This document shows, piece by piece, positions 22,347-34,473 of a stretch of DNA of 64,000 bases. Origin of the DNA: Brachycybe producta (lineage: Eukaryota; Arthropoda; Diplopoda; Playtdesmida; Andrognathidae). The notes beneath the pieces are model-generated. The model was not told where the DNA came from and did no database searches. It saw nothing but the letters and a program-made list of their open reading frames with translations. The stretch lies in assembly GCA_036925085.1 (NCBI GenBank), contig JAUPFP010000019.1:4413501-4477500 (forward strand), given 5' to 3'. The translations under genes and the position numbers were made by a program. Within the stretch, counting starts at the first letter, position 1. The number at the start of each line of letters is the position of its first letter.

Positions 22347-23381
22347 TTAACATTTTTGACAATGCATATATTTGCAGCATTAAAAATATTGAAATTGTTG
22401 TTGGGTTTATATCATTAGGGTTTTATATTTTCTGGTTTTGACAATGCATTTTCTATGCTGCACTTCGACTCTTGTCCCTCTGCCATAGGCCTTTATGGCT
22501 GCTTGCAGAGTAATTTTTCAAATTCAAATTAACTATTACTTTGAATTCACTATTCAAATACATGTATTTCCTATTAATTTCAACGTGGATTTCATATTTG
22601 AATTATCCCACCTACCACGTAGCTCTAGTTGATGTGAAAGTTGTATTAGAGTTGAATATGACTACGGAATACATGTATTTTATTAAGGAACTAGAAAGAA
22701 AGCCCGTCTTCCATGGGTGTGATAGCGTTTCACACTTGATTGATTCGCCTGAAATTTTCAACATAAAGAGAGCATCTTATATTATAATTTTTCTGCTAGG
22801 CAGAAAACAAATTTTTTAAAAATTTAAAAATTAAAAACTGGAGAACTTTTCACTTTTATTACAGTGACAAAATAAAATACTGAACACAACAGTAACATTA
22901 AAATTAATAAAGTATACAACTGTCCTGAAGTTTTATAACTGAAAACATTTTTTTCTACATACTGCAAATTATCAAAAATTCTGCCCGAAGTAGCTAAATT
23001 GGCATTTTTCAGCTGTACTAATCTAATATCATACTTTGCTAAGGGCTGACTCTCTCTATCCCTCCTTCACTTCCTCCCTCCCTTTGTGCACGACTATTCT
23101 CGGAAACTACACACTCTAGAATCGTGAAAATTAACCAGTATACACATCTTTAGATCGGCTTCTTCGTAGGCTACATTAAAATTTCCAATTTTCTTCCGTT
23201 TACCTCATTTTTGTGAAAAATAATGAAATTTCACCAAAACTCCTGAACATTAAAAGTTGGCAGCCAAGGAAGCAGGCTTTATTGCATCACGTTTTTCTAA
23301 AGAATAAACTAACCCACGTGGGTTATGGTAAAGGTCACCTTTGATCTCACAATTTACATTGGTAGCAAAATTAGTTATGTC
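22347..23381. other. intron sequence, nothing recognised
   Basis: AT-rich. A plus-strand frame at 22541-22819 looks like chance; no gene or element could be supported. Confidence 0.5.
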
Positions 23382-24245
23382 TGTAGTAAGGCTGGACCCA
23401 GTCCAGGGTTTTCTTTGGTTCTTTCTGCTTCTGTTTTGGTGGCTGGCCCTGTGCTAGCCGGTTGAGTCGAGATTGTACGCCGCTTCGCACCGTTCAAGCT
23501 CGGGCTCTGCAACCTGCCAGGTGATCCAGGTCGGCTCCAGTATCCTCCTCGGCTTGTTGTGTCTTTTGGGGTTCCGTTTGTACGGGACTCCTATTTCCCA
23601 CAATTTAAAGAAACAATGACGACTTGACAACAAAAAGACTTCCTCTTCAGGGACTAACTTGTTTTATTTTAGATGATTCGAGACATAGCGAATGAACAAA
23701 ATAATACATAAGTGACTGATCAAACTTGGAAAAGAAGTCCACAAACAATGAAATGAAATTATTATTTTCAGAACGAAAATCAACGAAATCAGCACTGCTC
23801 GAAATTCAGTGCACAATCAGCCCTGAGCTTGCCTTGTGCAAACACTTTTATGTTTTGGCCCTTGTGCGGGGCCACTCTATTCTAGGGCTTGCCCATTGGT
23901 CCATTGACCAATGGTCAGTCCCGACTACCAAATATCTCCTTATTTGGAAGCAAATTCTAAGAAGAATTTGCATAATTCCAGAGAAGTAATTCTAAAATTA
24001 ACGGCCTTTTTCAAAGGAGAGAAACTTCAAATTTTGTTTGAAGTTTCTATTTTTAGCAACTGTTTTCTATCATTATCCATCTGTCAAAATCAGTGAGAAT
24101 TCCGAATGAATTCTCATCGAATTTAATGTCTTTTTGAGACTGGTCATTTTTGGACACCACAGGGTGCCATCCGGCGAAAGGGGATCAAAGGGAGCGACCT
24201 CACTCACACATGTGCAGCTGGCACATGTGTGGGTGGTGTCACACA
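23382..24245 (-). repeat. 3' LTR of fossil 4
   Basis: On the minus strand it begins TGTGACACCACCCACAC after the purine tract and includes ccggatggcaccctgtgg, also found in the 5' LTR. The lower border (ctgtagtaag, 23381) is the best TG..CA fit but is not secure. Confidence 0.65.
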
Positions 24246-24532
24246 CCCCCCTTCTTCGCTTGAGGCACATCCCTGGGCCTCCGACCTTCGAACTTTTAAG
24301 TCTCACCTTCCTGCTCTTGGTAGTTCCCAACCCCCTCTTGCACAAGCCAGGCTCTTTCACTGAAGCATGCATAATATAAAAACATGATATCACAAACAGG
24401 TAAACTGTAATGAAAAAATAAAAATTACAAGAACGAAATTAAAATGTAAATTTTTATTAATAGTGGAGGGATCAATGACCCCTCGCTTTTTTGGCTTCTC
24501 TTTCTCTCGCTGCTCCTCTACCTCTCCATGGC

Positions 24533-26660
24533 CTAGAAGAGGTAGGACCTGACGTCAAGCAGTCCTTCGAGGTCTTGGACATTGACAAATTCTGATGGCC
24601 GACTGTGGCGCTGTCCTCGTAGACAATTTAACACCTCGATGGTGGCGTCACGAGCTCCCAGCTCGAAGCATTGAGGTTGACAGCCTCTCAGGCTGTAGCT
24701 GGCCTCGTCGAAAATCAGTGCAACCTCCTCCAGAAGGTCGCCAGTCAACGGGACCTCACTGTACCGTACCATGTTGACGGGGCAGCCGGTAGAACCCACT
24801 ACTTCATTGAGGAACGCCCGAGTGGCGCTCCGGTTCCGTTCGATATCCCAGCTGCTCCGGGTATGGTAGACGGTGGCCTGTCCTTATCGTGGAGCCGTGA
24901 CGACTGCAACGGACCAGCCTCGCTCTGCCAGTCCAATGACAACTTCTTTGCAGTCTCTCCGAAGCGGGATGCACTGCCGAGGTCCTCTTATCTCGTAGCA
25001 TCCTGCGTACTGCATGGCGGGTGGCGATCTGTCGAGGTACCACTCGATGACCAGCCGGTTCAAGAGGAGAAGCCCTTCTCTTGGTGACGCAGACCAGTAC
25101 TCGTCAGCGGTGGGATAACGCCGATCCCATGGCTCCATCGATTGAAGAAAATCGATCGGCCTCCGAGGAGACTGAGGCTGAACTTCCTCCTTTGCGGGCT
25201 CGGTCTCAACTGGTGGTCCCCGTGGCGCTCCTAGTGCCCTCTTTGGCACAGCCCCCTAGGCGAGGAAGAAACTGCAACCATCCGCTGCGAGCCCGTAGCG
25301 GTGATTGTAACTCTTGGTGCCTGGCTTCCCTGTCTCGCATGGTTCTGCCCACCTGTTGGGGACCCGACTCGCTGTCGAAATGCTCTCTCAATGAGCATCG
25401 TCCAGGCCGGTTCTGTGACGGTGTAGTTGGTGCTAGTCTTGAACAGACGAATCTGTCCAAGCGGCGATCTATAAAAGAATCCGGCCACCACGTGCCTCAT
25501 TGACCGGATCTTGGTAGGTTGCTTGATTGGAGGCTGGACATCTAACCAGCTCCAACGCTGATACCCAGCTCTGTCTAGGTGGTCCATGAAGCGGATCTTT
25601 CCTATACTGTGCTCCTTCGGAAGGGGTCGTGGTGGCGCTTCCAACGTGTCCACATCCACGATGACGATGCGCTCGTTCTCATTTTCGTAAATGAATTCAC
25701 GCAGGTTTAGGCCCCACTTTGCGTAGGCCAATGCAATTAGGGCCAGCAGGTCCTCATCAAATTTAAATTGGGCCTGGGCATTTTCCAGGTCCCAAAACGG
25801 ATGCCCATCAGAATCCACCAATCGATCCTGAACCTTCTTTTTAGTCGGATCTTCCTCCTTCGGCAGCTCTCCCTCCACTAACTCTGGGAGCTCTCCTTCC
25901 TTTAACTCTGGGAGCTCTCCTTCCTTTAACTCTGGGAGCTCTCCTTCCTTTAACTCTGGGAGCTCTCCTTCCTCGAGCTCTTCCCCAGCATCTGGAGCCT
26001 CTATGTTGATGACCGGGGCCTCTTCAGGGTCCTGTTCAGCTCAGCTCACCTTCTTCTCCTGACCTCCAGGTGGTGAGGGTCTCTTCTCTTCTTCTCCAGG
26101 GCTTGCTAGCTCCTCCGACTCAGTTGACGTCGATGACAACTGGATGACTTCCGGAGAATCGGGCCGGCGTCTTTTCTTATGGTGGCCCTCTAGGTGGTCC
26201 CTTCTTTGAAGCTCTAGTGATGAGACCTGGACAGGCGACAGGGTTGGAAGACTACCTGTCGTTGTGAGGTCCAGCGGCCCATCAATGCCCATCTTGGCCA
26301 TGGCAATGGCCAAGTCACCTCACTCTGGTGGAGCAGCTCCTTCGACTAGAAGACCCCAGACCTCCTCCTCATCGCTGTCATCGCTCCATCCATCGGTTGA
26401 AGGTGGCAGTGGTCTCGAGGTTGGTGATGGGGATCGGCCCATCATCGGGACTGGCCTTTTTCAAATCCGTACTGCATACGCGAATGGTGGCAGCGGTCTC
26501 GAACTCGGCGGTGGGGATTGGCTCATTGTTGGGAACGGCCTTTCCCCCATCGGCACTTCATACTGCCCGTCTGGTTGGGAGAGGTGGCTCCAATTCATTG
26601 AGCCAACTGCGCCATGTTGCACGGGTGCGTCCTTGGCGACTCATATTGTTGTAAGTAGAA
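24533..26660 (-). pseudogene. frames downstream of integrase in fossil 4, unknown product
   Basis: GC-rich, coding-like minus-strand DNA with frames at 24533-24799, 25231-25878 and 26041-26313. The middle one contains HPFWDLENAQAQFKFDEDLL and RIVIVDVDTLEAPPRPLP. No domain is recognised; neither an envelope-type signal nor a transmembrane segment is obvious. It sits where some Ty3/Gypsy lineages carry a third reading frame. A short tandem repeat lies within it. The region is broken. Confidence 0.45.
25868..25985 (-). repeat. 24-bp tandem repeat coding for an acidic octapeptide
   Basis: Four to five copies of ctccttcctttaactctggg-type units, 24 bp each. On the minus strand each copy reads GELPELKE in the frame of the surrounding sequence, so the array keeps the frame. 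Confidence 0.85.
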
Positions 26661-27063
26661 TTAGATGAAAAGTCACTTGTCAACAGTTCTACTTTCTCGA
26701 GCGCGTACTGAACTCTTTCAATGTGAGAGTCCCGACTGTCTTGGGAATGACTTCGATTCGGCGATAGAAAAACACGCGAAACTTGTTAAATTGAAGGAAA
26801 CCGGCGAAACTTGACGTGGATCCTTCAAGACAACTTTTAAAGTCGCGAAAAACTTGAAAACTTGGGCGAAAAACGTATAAAAACCCGAAAATTACTGTTA
26901 AAAATGCGTAAACCAAAACTTTCCAAACTATCTCTTCAAAGAACAAAAGAAAAATGGTGACCATTAAAAACAATGCAATTCGATCTTGCATTAAAGGAGG
27001 GGGTACTTGAGGGGGTCCATGTCCTTGACATGATATGGGTTACTTCTTTCTTTCTTATCGTCC

Positions 27064-27119
27064 CGCTCTTTTCTTTTCCCCTTTTATTAAAAACAATAAA
27101 AGGGGAAAAGAAAAGAGCG
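27064..27119. repeat. perfect hairpin, 25-bp arms
   Basis: Arms cgctcttttcttttcccc followed by ttttatt, and the exact complement, are separated by aaaaac. Both strands contain AATAAA at the loop edge. It lies between the integrase part and the downstream frames of fossil 4. Confidence 0.85.
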
Positions 27120-27177
27120 TTGCTCCTCATGAGCAAAGGATGTTGACTTTGACAACAGCTGATTAGGATGTCCCTCT

Positions 27178-28740
27178 TTACTCTCTTATGTTTCTCTCTT
27201 CCTTTTTCTCGCTTTTTTGTGTTTCCTCTTGGTTTTCTAGACTTTTCGACGACTTCTTGAAATCTTCTCTAATTTCTGTCGAATTTTTTATTCTCTCTTT
27301 TACTTTGGGCACATTTAGGACGTTTTCATCTTCATTATAGCCAATGATTTGGCCGATATAATCGTCTGCTTCACCGATATAACCCACTAAGTTATCATCT
27401 TCTGGATAACTTATGCCCAAAAGTGGATTTACGTCGTTATCGTACACGGAAATCTCAGGTATGTGTCCATTTTTGCTTACCTCCGTGACATTGGCGATGT
27501 CTTCTTCGTCTTTGCTGGCGGTCTCGCTTTCATAGTCGAATTCGTAGTATTTTGGTGCTCTTCCAACCCATACTCCATCATCTGGGGTCCTACTTTCCAG
27601 ATTTTCGTCGTCTTTAGATAAGTTAGAAAGCTCTCCTTGAGTAGACAGGTGACCAATTACTTCTGTTTCGTCGGTTCCGACCTCATCTCTCCCCTTTTCT
27701 ATTTGGACACCTATCCTCAGGTGTGACTTGATTTGAGGCTTCATGTTGACAACATTCATCGAATCCTTTACCTATTTTTTATGGTGATTTCGGAATCCTA
27801 ATTGGTATACATTCTCTGACATTTGTCCCAGGACCGTATATCCCATTCTCCAAGCTGATAGGAGTTTCTTGGATTGTCCTGGCCATATGCGCATGTCTCT
27901 GACCATTACTAACTTTGTACTCGTGAGGAGGTTTGTGGTGCTTGTCAAAGTACTTCTTCCTTTTCTGGTGGGATCTCTGTAGATTCCAATTGGCGAGTCT
28001 CGCATCTCTTCTGCGAAGGAAGTCTTCTGGTGTCTCATCTTCTTTTTCAGTTGGGAAGACGGGACATTCGGGCACCTTGTTGTCGATTTTGGTTCGCTGC
28101 TCTCGACCATACATGAGTCTGTTTGGAGTGAACTTCATTGAACTGTCGACCGAATTGTACGATTTTACTGCATCTACTAGGTGACTAGCCCAGTCCTTCT
28201 GGTCTCTACCAGGCGTTAGGTACTTATTTACCGTTTGCATGATTGTATGATTCGTACGCTCAGCCAAACCATCCGACTGTGGGTGATAAGCTGTTGTCTT
28301 GCAGTGCTCGATCTCGAACTCTGTTAAGAACTCCTCCGTTGACTCTGCTGTAAACGGAGTTCCTCTGTCTGTGATGAGAATCTTCAGTGTGGCTATGGCA
28401 AAGAGCTCTGTCATCATAAAGTTCTGTACCACTTTAGCCATCTGTGTTTTGGTGGCCTTTGCGACGCAAAACCGTGTCGAATAGTCGACTGTCAAAATGA
28501 TGTACTGTACACTGCCCGTGGAAGGTACTAGGGGACCTATGAAGTCTATACCCCAGTTTTCACATGGTCCTCCTAATGGCATCTCTTCAAGCAATCCCTC
28601 AGGAGTGTCATTTCCTTTCTAGTTGATCTGACAAACTGGGCATGACTGAACGTACTCTATGGTGTCAGCCTTCATGTTGCTCCAGTAGAACTTTCTGTGG
28701 ACATGCTCCCAGGTCTTCGTTTGACCTTTTTGACCGGCCT
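27178..28740 (-). pseudogene. integrase and C-terminal part of pol, fossil 4
   Basis: The frame 27779-28594 shows the integrase core: WGIDFIGPLV, LITDRGTPF, TTAYHPQSDGLAERTN and a C-terminal basic region. Upstream CPVCQ-type zinc-binding residues are near 28625-28650. The next frame (27178-27759) is acidic with no recognised domain. The assignment to Ty3/Gypsy rests on the integrase sequence and the PR-RT-RH-IN order. Confidence 0.85.
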
Positions 28741-28825
28741 CAGGATCGTCGTGACATAAGTTCAGGACTGGCACGATTAGTTGAGTAGGTACCACATTTA
28801 CGAACTTTGGAACTGAACTCCCGTG

Positions 28826-29990
28826 TTACACACACGCAAATAGCATGCCACCAAATATGCAGAACAGTTTACTATATGCACAATTGGGATCCTCTCTCAA
28901 CTCATTGAACATCACATTCAACTCGGGATCTTCTCTCTGCTCGTCCTTCCAGTCCCAAGGTTGGGTGACGTGGAAGATGACGGAATCTTCTAGGTCTAAT
29001 TCTTCTGGTCTGGCCTTCCAATTGCCAGAGACATCTATGGGATATCGTGAAAGGCAATCGGCTTCGACATGCAGTTTTCCATCCTTGTATTGGATCGTGC
29101 AGTTGTGCTCCTGCATCAACAGTTGCCAACGACCCAAACAACCTTGTAGCTTTGGTGCTGTCCTCATGTAACAGTCATGGTGATCTGTTACGAGTGTGAA
29201 ATGTTTGTTGAAAATGTAGGGTCGAAATTTTGTGACCCCATAAATCACTGCCAAACATTCCTTATCGGTTACACTGTAGTTAAGTTCAGCACCTCGAAGC
29301 GTTCTCGAAGCACTGCCGATAATCTCTTCTTGTCTCCGATCGGCCGTTAGTATAGCATTACACCAACACCGTGTCCGCATGCATCTGTATGCATGAAGAT
29401 TTCTGCGGTGGTATTATACACCGACATGATAACAGCTGTGGACAGTTTCCTCTTTAGTGTGACGAAGGCATCCTCACAATCTACTGTCCATACGAACTCT
29501 GCCTCTTTCTTTGTTAACTCTGTTAACGGTTTAGAAACCATTGCGAAGCTAGGGATATGTCGTCTGTAATATCCCGCCAGACCAAGAAAGCTTCGAATGG
29601 CGGTTGTATTCTGCGGCCGTGGAAAGTTTTCCAGCACTTTGACCTTAGCTGGATCCGATAACACTCCTTTTGGTGTGATATGGTGTCCCAGGTAACTGAC
29701 TTCCTTGTGTCCAAAGAAGCACTTTTTTGGGTTCTTCTTGAGATTTGCCTTCTCCAAGAGGCCCAAAATGGTTTCCAGTCTCTCTGAAAACTCTTCAAAT
29801 GTCCGACCGAAGACGATAATAGACCAGTGAGCAATTATCTAACTCCCGCTGTAAAGTGGCTGGGGCATTATTTAGCCCGAATGGCATCCTGGTGAACTTG
29901 AAAAGACCTCTGTGCGACATAAACGCTGTCTTCGCGATGTCCTCTTCTGCCATCTGCACTTGCCAATAGCCATGTTTTAAGAAATAATTG
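28826..29990 (-). pseudogene. reverse transcriptase and RNase H part of pol, fossil 4
   Basis: Frames at 29347-29766 (KKCFFGHKEVSYLGHHI, FLGLAGYYRRHIPSF, FMHTDACGHGVGVMLY) and 28826-29380 (NYSVTDKECLAVIYGVTKF, LVTDHHD) are the thumb/connection and RNase H regions of a Ty3/Gypsy polymerase. The palm region is only partly present near the Tc1/mariner copy. Confidence 0.85.
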
Positions 29991-31230
29991 TTTTACACGT
30001 GCTTTTTTAACTTTCAAAATAACTGCAACATAATTTTGAATATTCATTGAATACATTACATGACATTATTACAAAAAAAATTAATTTAGTTCTAACAAAA
30101 TTGGTGTTTTTGTCAACATACTATTTCACTGACCTTAAACTGTCCTACCCTTCTCAAATAATGGTGTGTTTTGTGGTAATATTTTTTAATTTTCTTATAG
30201 CTCGTTTTTTTTCAAAATTTTCATTTGCATCAACATTTGTGTTGTTTAAAATGGCTAATACTGGAAGCACAACTCCTAGAAAATGAAGCAGTATGGTGAC
30301 CATGTACCAACTTATTTGTTCTATGACAAAAATTGTCAAAAATGTTTGACTTCATAAGTCAACAGTTTCCCAAATTGTGTGTCACAGTGGAAAACCACTG
30401 GTCATCGTACCTCACAGAAAAAGGGCAATTCTGGAAGTAAACGAATTCCCAGGTGTGGTTCTGACAGTTTTTATAAAACTGAGTTTCCAAAATTTTCTTT
30501 TATCGAAATAATTGGCTGTGGAATGGCATTCCTCAATTAGAACGGTTGCTTGTGCAGGAACTGTTCGAAGATGCCTAACTGGAATAGGTCTGAAAGCTTG
30601 TATGCCAGTCAGAAAACTTTTTCTCACTGCAAGGCAAAGAAAATTATGGCTGTAATGGGGAAAAGAACATGCTAGTTGGTTCAATGAAAAGTGGAACTGT
30701 CATTGTTTACTGTTGAATTAAAAATAAACTTGATTTATGCTAATGGTGGTCAACCTGTGCTTCGGTATGTTGGTTAATCTATGAGCCACAAGTGCACCAT
30801 TGGAAATCTAAAATTTTCAGGAAGTGTTATGGTTTGGGGCTCCATTATTGCAAAAGGAGCAGGTTGATTGGAAGTTGCTAATGGTACAATTAATGCTGTT
30901 GTTTACCAGAACATTCTATCAAAAAGTTTGTTACTAACAGTTGCTGACAAATTTCTGGAACAAGAATGTATATTTTAAGACGATTCTGCACCTGCACATT
31001 GTACCAAATCTACAAAAACATAGATGACAGTCCATAACATAAGTTTCTTGTCTTATCCTGGCAATTCCTCAGATCTAAACCCAATTGAAAACTGTTGGAG
31101 AAAAAGAGAGTTGCCGAGAAAGCTCTCAATACAAAAGTGGAGCTTATTTAGGCCATTTTAAAAGTATGGTACCACGAGATAAGTCAAGAAGAAGTTGACA
31201 CCCTTATCATTTCTATGCAGAGGTGAAAAA
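29990..31230 (+). mobile_element. dead Tc1/mariner transposon
   Basis: A plus-strand transposase remnant. Recognisable pieces are KPLVIVPHRKRAILEV (near 30400), VMVWGSIIAKGAG (near 30828), DDSAPAHC (near 30980) and SSDLNPIENCW (near 31070). The last two carry the second aspartate and the glutamate of the DDE triad, spaced about 34-35 residues apart. At least six stops and several frameshifts interrupt it. It inserted within the pol region of fossil 4. Its terminal inverted repeats were not clear. Confidence 0.72.
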
Positions 31231-31660
31231 AGGGGGAGGGGAAACTGAAATTGAAATGAAAGGAGTAAAAAACGGAACAAATGACGCGCATATATATAAA
31301 ATTATAAAAAATGGGAAGGGATAATGTAATAGTAGCTAAATTAAACTAGAATTTATCACGGGCAATTGTGCCCAGCATTAGAATTTTTTTTTGCTCCACT
31401 ATTTTATAAACGTCATCAATTTCTAATTGGTTTGTTACTTGGTCTGACTGGGCACAATTGCCTGTGAATTTGGCTCCCGTTATTAATAACGGGTTACCCC
31501 ACTAGTTTCTTGATATTAATTAATGTTTAATGATTAAATACATTAATTAAATAGTAGTGGGGTAACCCGTCATAAATGACGGGAGCAAAATTCACAGGCA
31601 GTTGTCCTTTTTTACTCCTTTCATTTCAATTTCAGTCACCCCTCCCCTTTTTTCCTCCCT
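31205..31660. repeat. nested palindromic MITE
   Basis: The outer arms are about 31212-31258 (gggaggggaaactgaaattg, then aaatgaaaggag) and its complement at 31608-31652. Inside lies a second hairpin: cctgtgaatttggctcccgt and aacgggttaccccac at 31461-31502 pair with 31555-31604. The block ggcaattgtgcccag occurs at 31361 and, inverted, at 31447. It is non-coding. Typical of one hairpin element inserted into, or derived from, another. Confidence 0.7.
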
Positions 31661-32039
31661 CCATGTTTCTCTCTTTTTCCCCTTCCATGTTTCTCCCTCT
31701 CCCCTTCTACACTTTCCAACCTTTCCCCCCCTCTCTGATTTAATATCATGGGCTTCTTGGATGGGGAGTGTGCAACATATAGTTGACCTTGAGAAAAAAA
31801 GCCCTTCATTTATTCAAATTTATATAAATTCCGACGTGCTTCATTGGTTTTACAGTGTTACTTCAGAGACAGATAGATACACCGACCTGGAATATTATAT
31901 ATATATAATTATATAACTTTCCAGCAATTCATTTTGTGATAATATAATAATCAATTTATGTCCAACTTTACAATAAAACTGAAACTTTTGGAAAAAAGGT
32001 TGTCTTGCACTTATTTTTCACAGCACTGTATATATTTTG

Positions 32040-32511
32040 TGTCCAAAACGATATTTGACTTTAGAATATTCTACTCAAAATGCTTCATGAATTCAGCATT
32101 TCTTCAAAAATCAACGGAATTCAGCCCTGAGCTTGCGTTGTGCAAGTACTTTTATTGTTTTGTCTCCTGGGTGGGGCCACTCCTGATTCCCAAATATCTC
32201 CTTATTTGGCATCAAATTCCGAGAAGGAATTTGCATAATTCCAGAGAAATTATTCTGGGAGTAATAGCCATTTTCAATTGTGTGAAACTTCAAACTTTCT
32301 GTTTGAAGTTTCTACTTTTAGAAACTCTGTTTTCTATAATCGTTTAAACTGTCAAAATTCGTGAGAATTCTGATTAAATTCTCAGCGAATTTGACATCTT
32401 TTGAGACTGGTCAGCTTTGGACACCACAGGGTGCCATCCGGTGAAAGGGGTTCAGAAGTGAACGGCCTCACTCACACACGTGCAGCTGGCACATGTGTGG
32501 GTGGTGACACA
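32040..32511 (-). repeat. 5' LTR of fossil 4 (diverged)
   Basis: Shares with 23760-24245 the blocks cagccctgagcttgc, caaatatctccttattt, gaatttgcataattccagag, ggacaccacagggtgcc and cacatgtgtgggtggtg, in order. It starts TGTGTCACC on the minus strand at 32511. Confidence 0.75.
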
Positions 32512-32992
32512 AATGTATGGAATGTTGTGGATTCACTAGCAGGTTAGTTGTTTTGCACATTTCCCAATCAATCTGCAGATTGTTTGAGTCCGCAGATTGA
32601 CAGTAACATATACATATACATGTGCTGTATAATGGTATGTTATATAATGTACATCTACATAAACGTAACAACCTTTCAGGTAAAATTGTTTATTCAACAT
32701 AAGCCCTCTGGGATGCTTGCAGAGAACAGTGAATTAACGTTTAACGTGATAAATAGAATAAAACGAAATATTTTTTGGTCTGATCGCTTTGAACACAAAT
32801 AAGAGGCTGAGCACGCCTAAGAAAAATCGAACTGCTTTCTGGATTATTAAAATCTTTCTCTAAAGTGACAACTGTGGCAACCTGTTATTTATTTTGTACA
32901 TGTGAAATTTTTAAGTTTTTGTGTTCAACATCACAGGTTGAGGTTCTAAGTTGTAACACATTCAACTAATTAAGTTTTTATTTTGTTTCAAG

Positions 32993-33070
32993 GATTGCAT
33001 GAATTGGGGCTTTATCGTGTATCAGGTTCGGCTTCGGATGTGCAGAAATTACGCAGAATGTTTGAATCAA
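32993..33070 (+). CDS. abr/bcr: abr/bcr exon 4 of window (arginine-finger exon)
   Basis: This 78-bp exon lies between ttgtttcaag and gtaagt. It finishes the glycine codon of exon 3 and encodes LHELGLYRVSGSASDVQKL, then RRMFES. The motif G-L-Y-R-V-S-G carries the invariant arginine finger that RhoGAP proteins insert into the GTPase active site, so the domain is expected to be catalytically active. It ends in phase 1 inside an asparagine codon completed by exon 5. A diverged MITE and a solo LTR lie just downstream in the intron. Confidence 0.95.
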
Positions 33071-33139
33071 GTAAGTTTCAATACAGTGGAAACTGTTTAA
33101 CACGAAAACGAATTACATGAAGAATGGCTCAATAGATAG

Positions 33140-33565
33140 TTATTTTTGTTTTTGCCCATCTGGAAGGCTCCACTGCAGTAGATAATACTAAGCTCTATAA
33201 ATCTTTTCTGCAAAGTTTGATGCAAAAACGTCAAGCAAAACTTTTTTTAGAAACAAAATTACAAAAGAATTGAAATTGTTTTCAAAATTAGTATGGTAGA
33301 AGATTATGCTAACGTTTTTTTTGTGGCAATATCTTAAAGATATGATTCTGAAAAAACATTATCATTTGCATTATTTTTGTAGCAGTATAACCAGCTATTC
33401 TAATGTCCAAAATATTTTGAATTTTTTTTAAACGTTTTCTTGAAAAATATAACTTTTCTCAAATTGTGGGTTGGGGGAAAGAGGTCTTCTATAGAACATA
33501 CTAGCCACTGCAATGGCTTCATCCGTGGGAGGGGGTGCAAAAACAAAATAAATATCTAGTCATCT
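33140..33565. repeat. old MITE, copy 2
   Basis: Relative of 628-1005. The left end has tttgtttttgccc and tccactgcag; the right end has cactgcaatggcttc and gggggtgcaaaaacaaa, again an inverted pair. It is non-coding and lies 70 bp after exon 4. Confidence 0.55.
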
Positions 33566-33577
33566 ACCTTAATATAC

Positions 33578-34315
33578 TGTAACAACCCGGTTGGTCGCCA
33601 CAACACCCAGGCAAAACTTCACCGTCTTACCTGCCGCTGAACTCCCTTGGGACAGGTTCCCAGTGTTGGCTAGCCCTCCTCTTGTCTACCCGTGTTCACA
33701 GCTAGCGCCTTTCAGGAGTTCTCCCCGCAAGTTGACGGTGAATTCCCGCCGACCGAAACGAAGAATCCACGGTAGATCCCCGTTGGATCCTACCGTGGAA
33801 CCGTGTGCGAAGCACCGGCCGACATGACGGATACAGGACGGTGGTTGGACGGTAAAATTCCCACCAGAACCCCACCCTCCCCACGGATACTTCCCCAGAG
33901 AACCAATAAAGGTGACATGAACAACATTGTGGTTTAAGTAAAAAGAAGATAATTTATTCAAGAACAATAAATTATGAATGAACACTATTTATTTACAGGA
34001 TATCAGCTGGACTCCTTGTCCAGCAGAGACCAAAACAAAGCATCAAAAACACAAAGAAGATTGAGGAAAGGTGACCATCTTGGCCACCAGCAAAACCAAA
34101 GCACAAAACACACGCAATCTTCCTCTAAGGGTTCAATACACTGCCCAGTATATAATGGCGCCAGCCATTATAAACCCCACAGGCTGCCCCACCTGGGGTT
34201 GACAGTGACCCTTGCTGGCTTTTCTGTCGTCTGCCGGGCAGCCTACTACTGGCGCCTAGCAGACGACACCAGGAGTTTAGTCTTGCTCCCAAAAGAGTAA
34301 AACTGGGTCGTCACA
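33578..34315 (-). repeat. solo LTR with ATAC target duplication, fossil 1 family
   Basis: A 738-bp segment from TGTAACAACCC to GGGTCGTCACA, flanked by ATAC at 33574-33577 and 34316-34319. On the minus strand it begins TGTGACGACCCAG and follows the layout of the fossil 1 LTR (ccagcaagggtcactgtc, gccaagatgg, tccgtggggaggg). It is a clean example of LTR-LTR recombination and confirms the true termini and the 4-bp duplication of this family. Confidence 0.92.
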
Positions 34316-34473
34316 ATACTTAATATACTTCTTTTCTCAGATTTAAATTCATTTTTAGATAAAATGAATGAACTGAAAAGTATTAGCTAATGTGGTTAAC
34401 TTTGGTTCCAAGAGTGCAAATCTAAAAGTTCTTTTCAATTATAATATGAAATAAAATTAAAGAATAATTTGCC

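Larger units (their letters stand above)
23382..32511 (-). mobile_element. Ty3/Gypsy-type LTR retrotransposon fossil 4 (old)
   Basis: A minus-strand element with related LTRs at its two ends: 3' LTR about 23382-24245 and 5' LTR about 32040-32511. It has a purine tract (gaagaagggggg) directly before the 3' LTR. Parts of pol are recognisable: reverse transcriptase about 29350-29990, RNase H 28826-29380, and integrase 27779-28740. Additional reading frames lie between integrase and the 3' LTR. A Tc1/mariner copy and a palindromic MITE occupy the region between pol and the 5' LTR; I see no gag there. The LTRs differ by an estimated 20 percent, so it is old. It is broken, with more than ten lesions. 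Confidence 0.82.

Noticed and set aside
23382-23600. Possible tRNA-derived SINE
   Set aside because: No convincing A and B box pair could be found; the stretch fits the end of the 3' LTR of fossil 4 better.
33591-33985. Frames on both strands within the solo LTR
   Set aside because: They lie within a defined solo LTR and carry no protein motifs.
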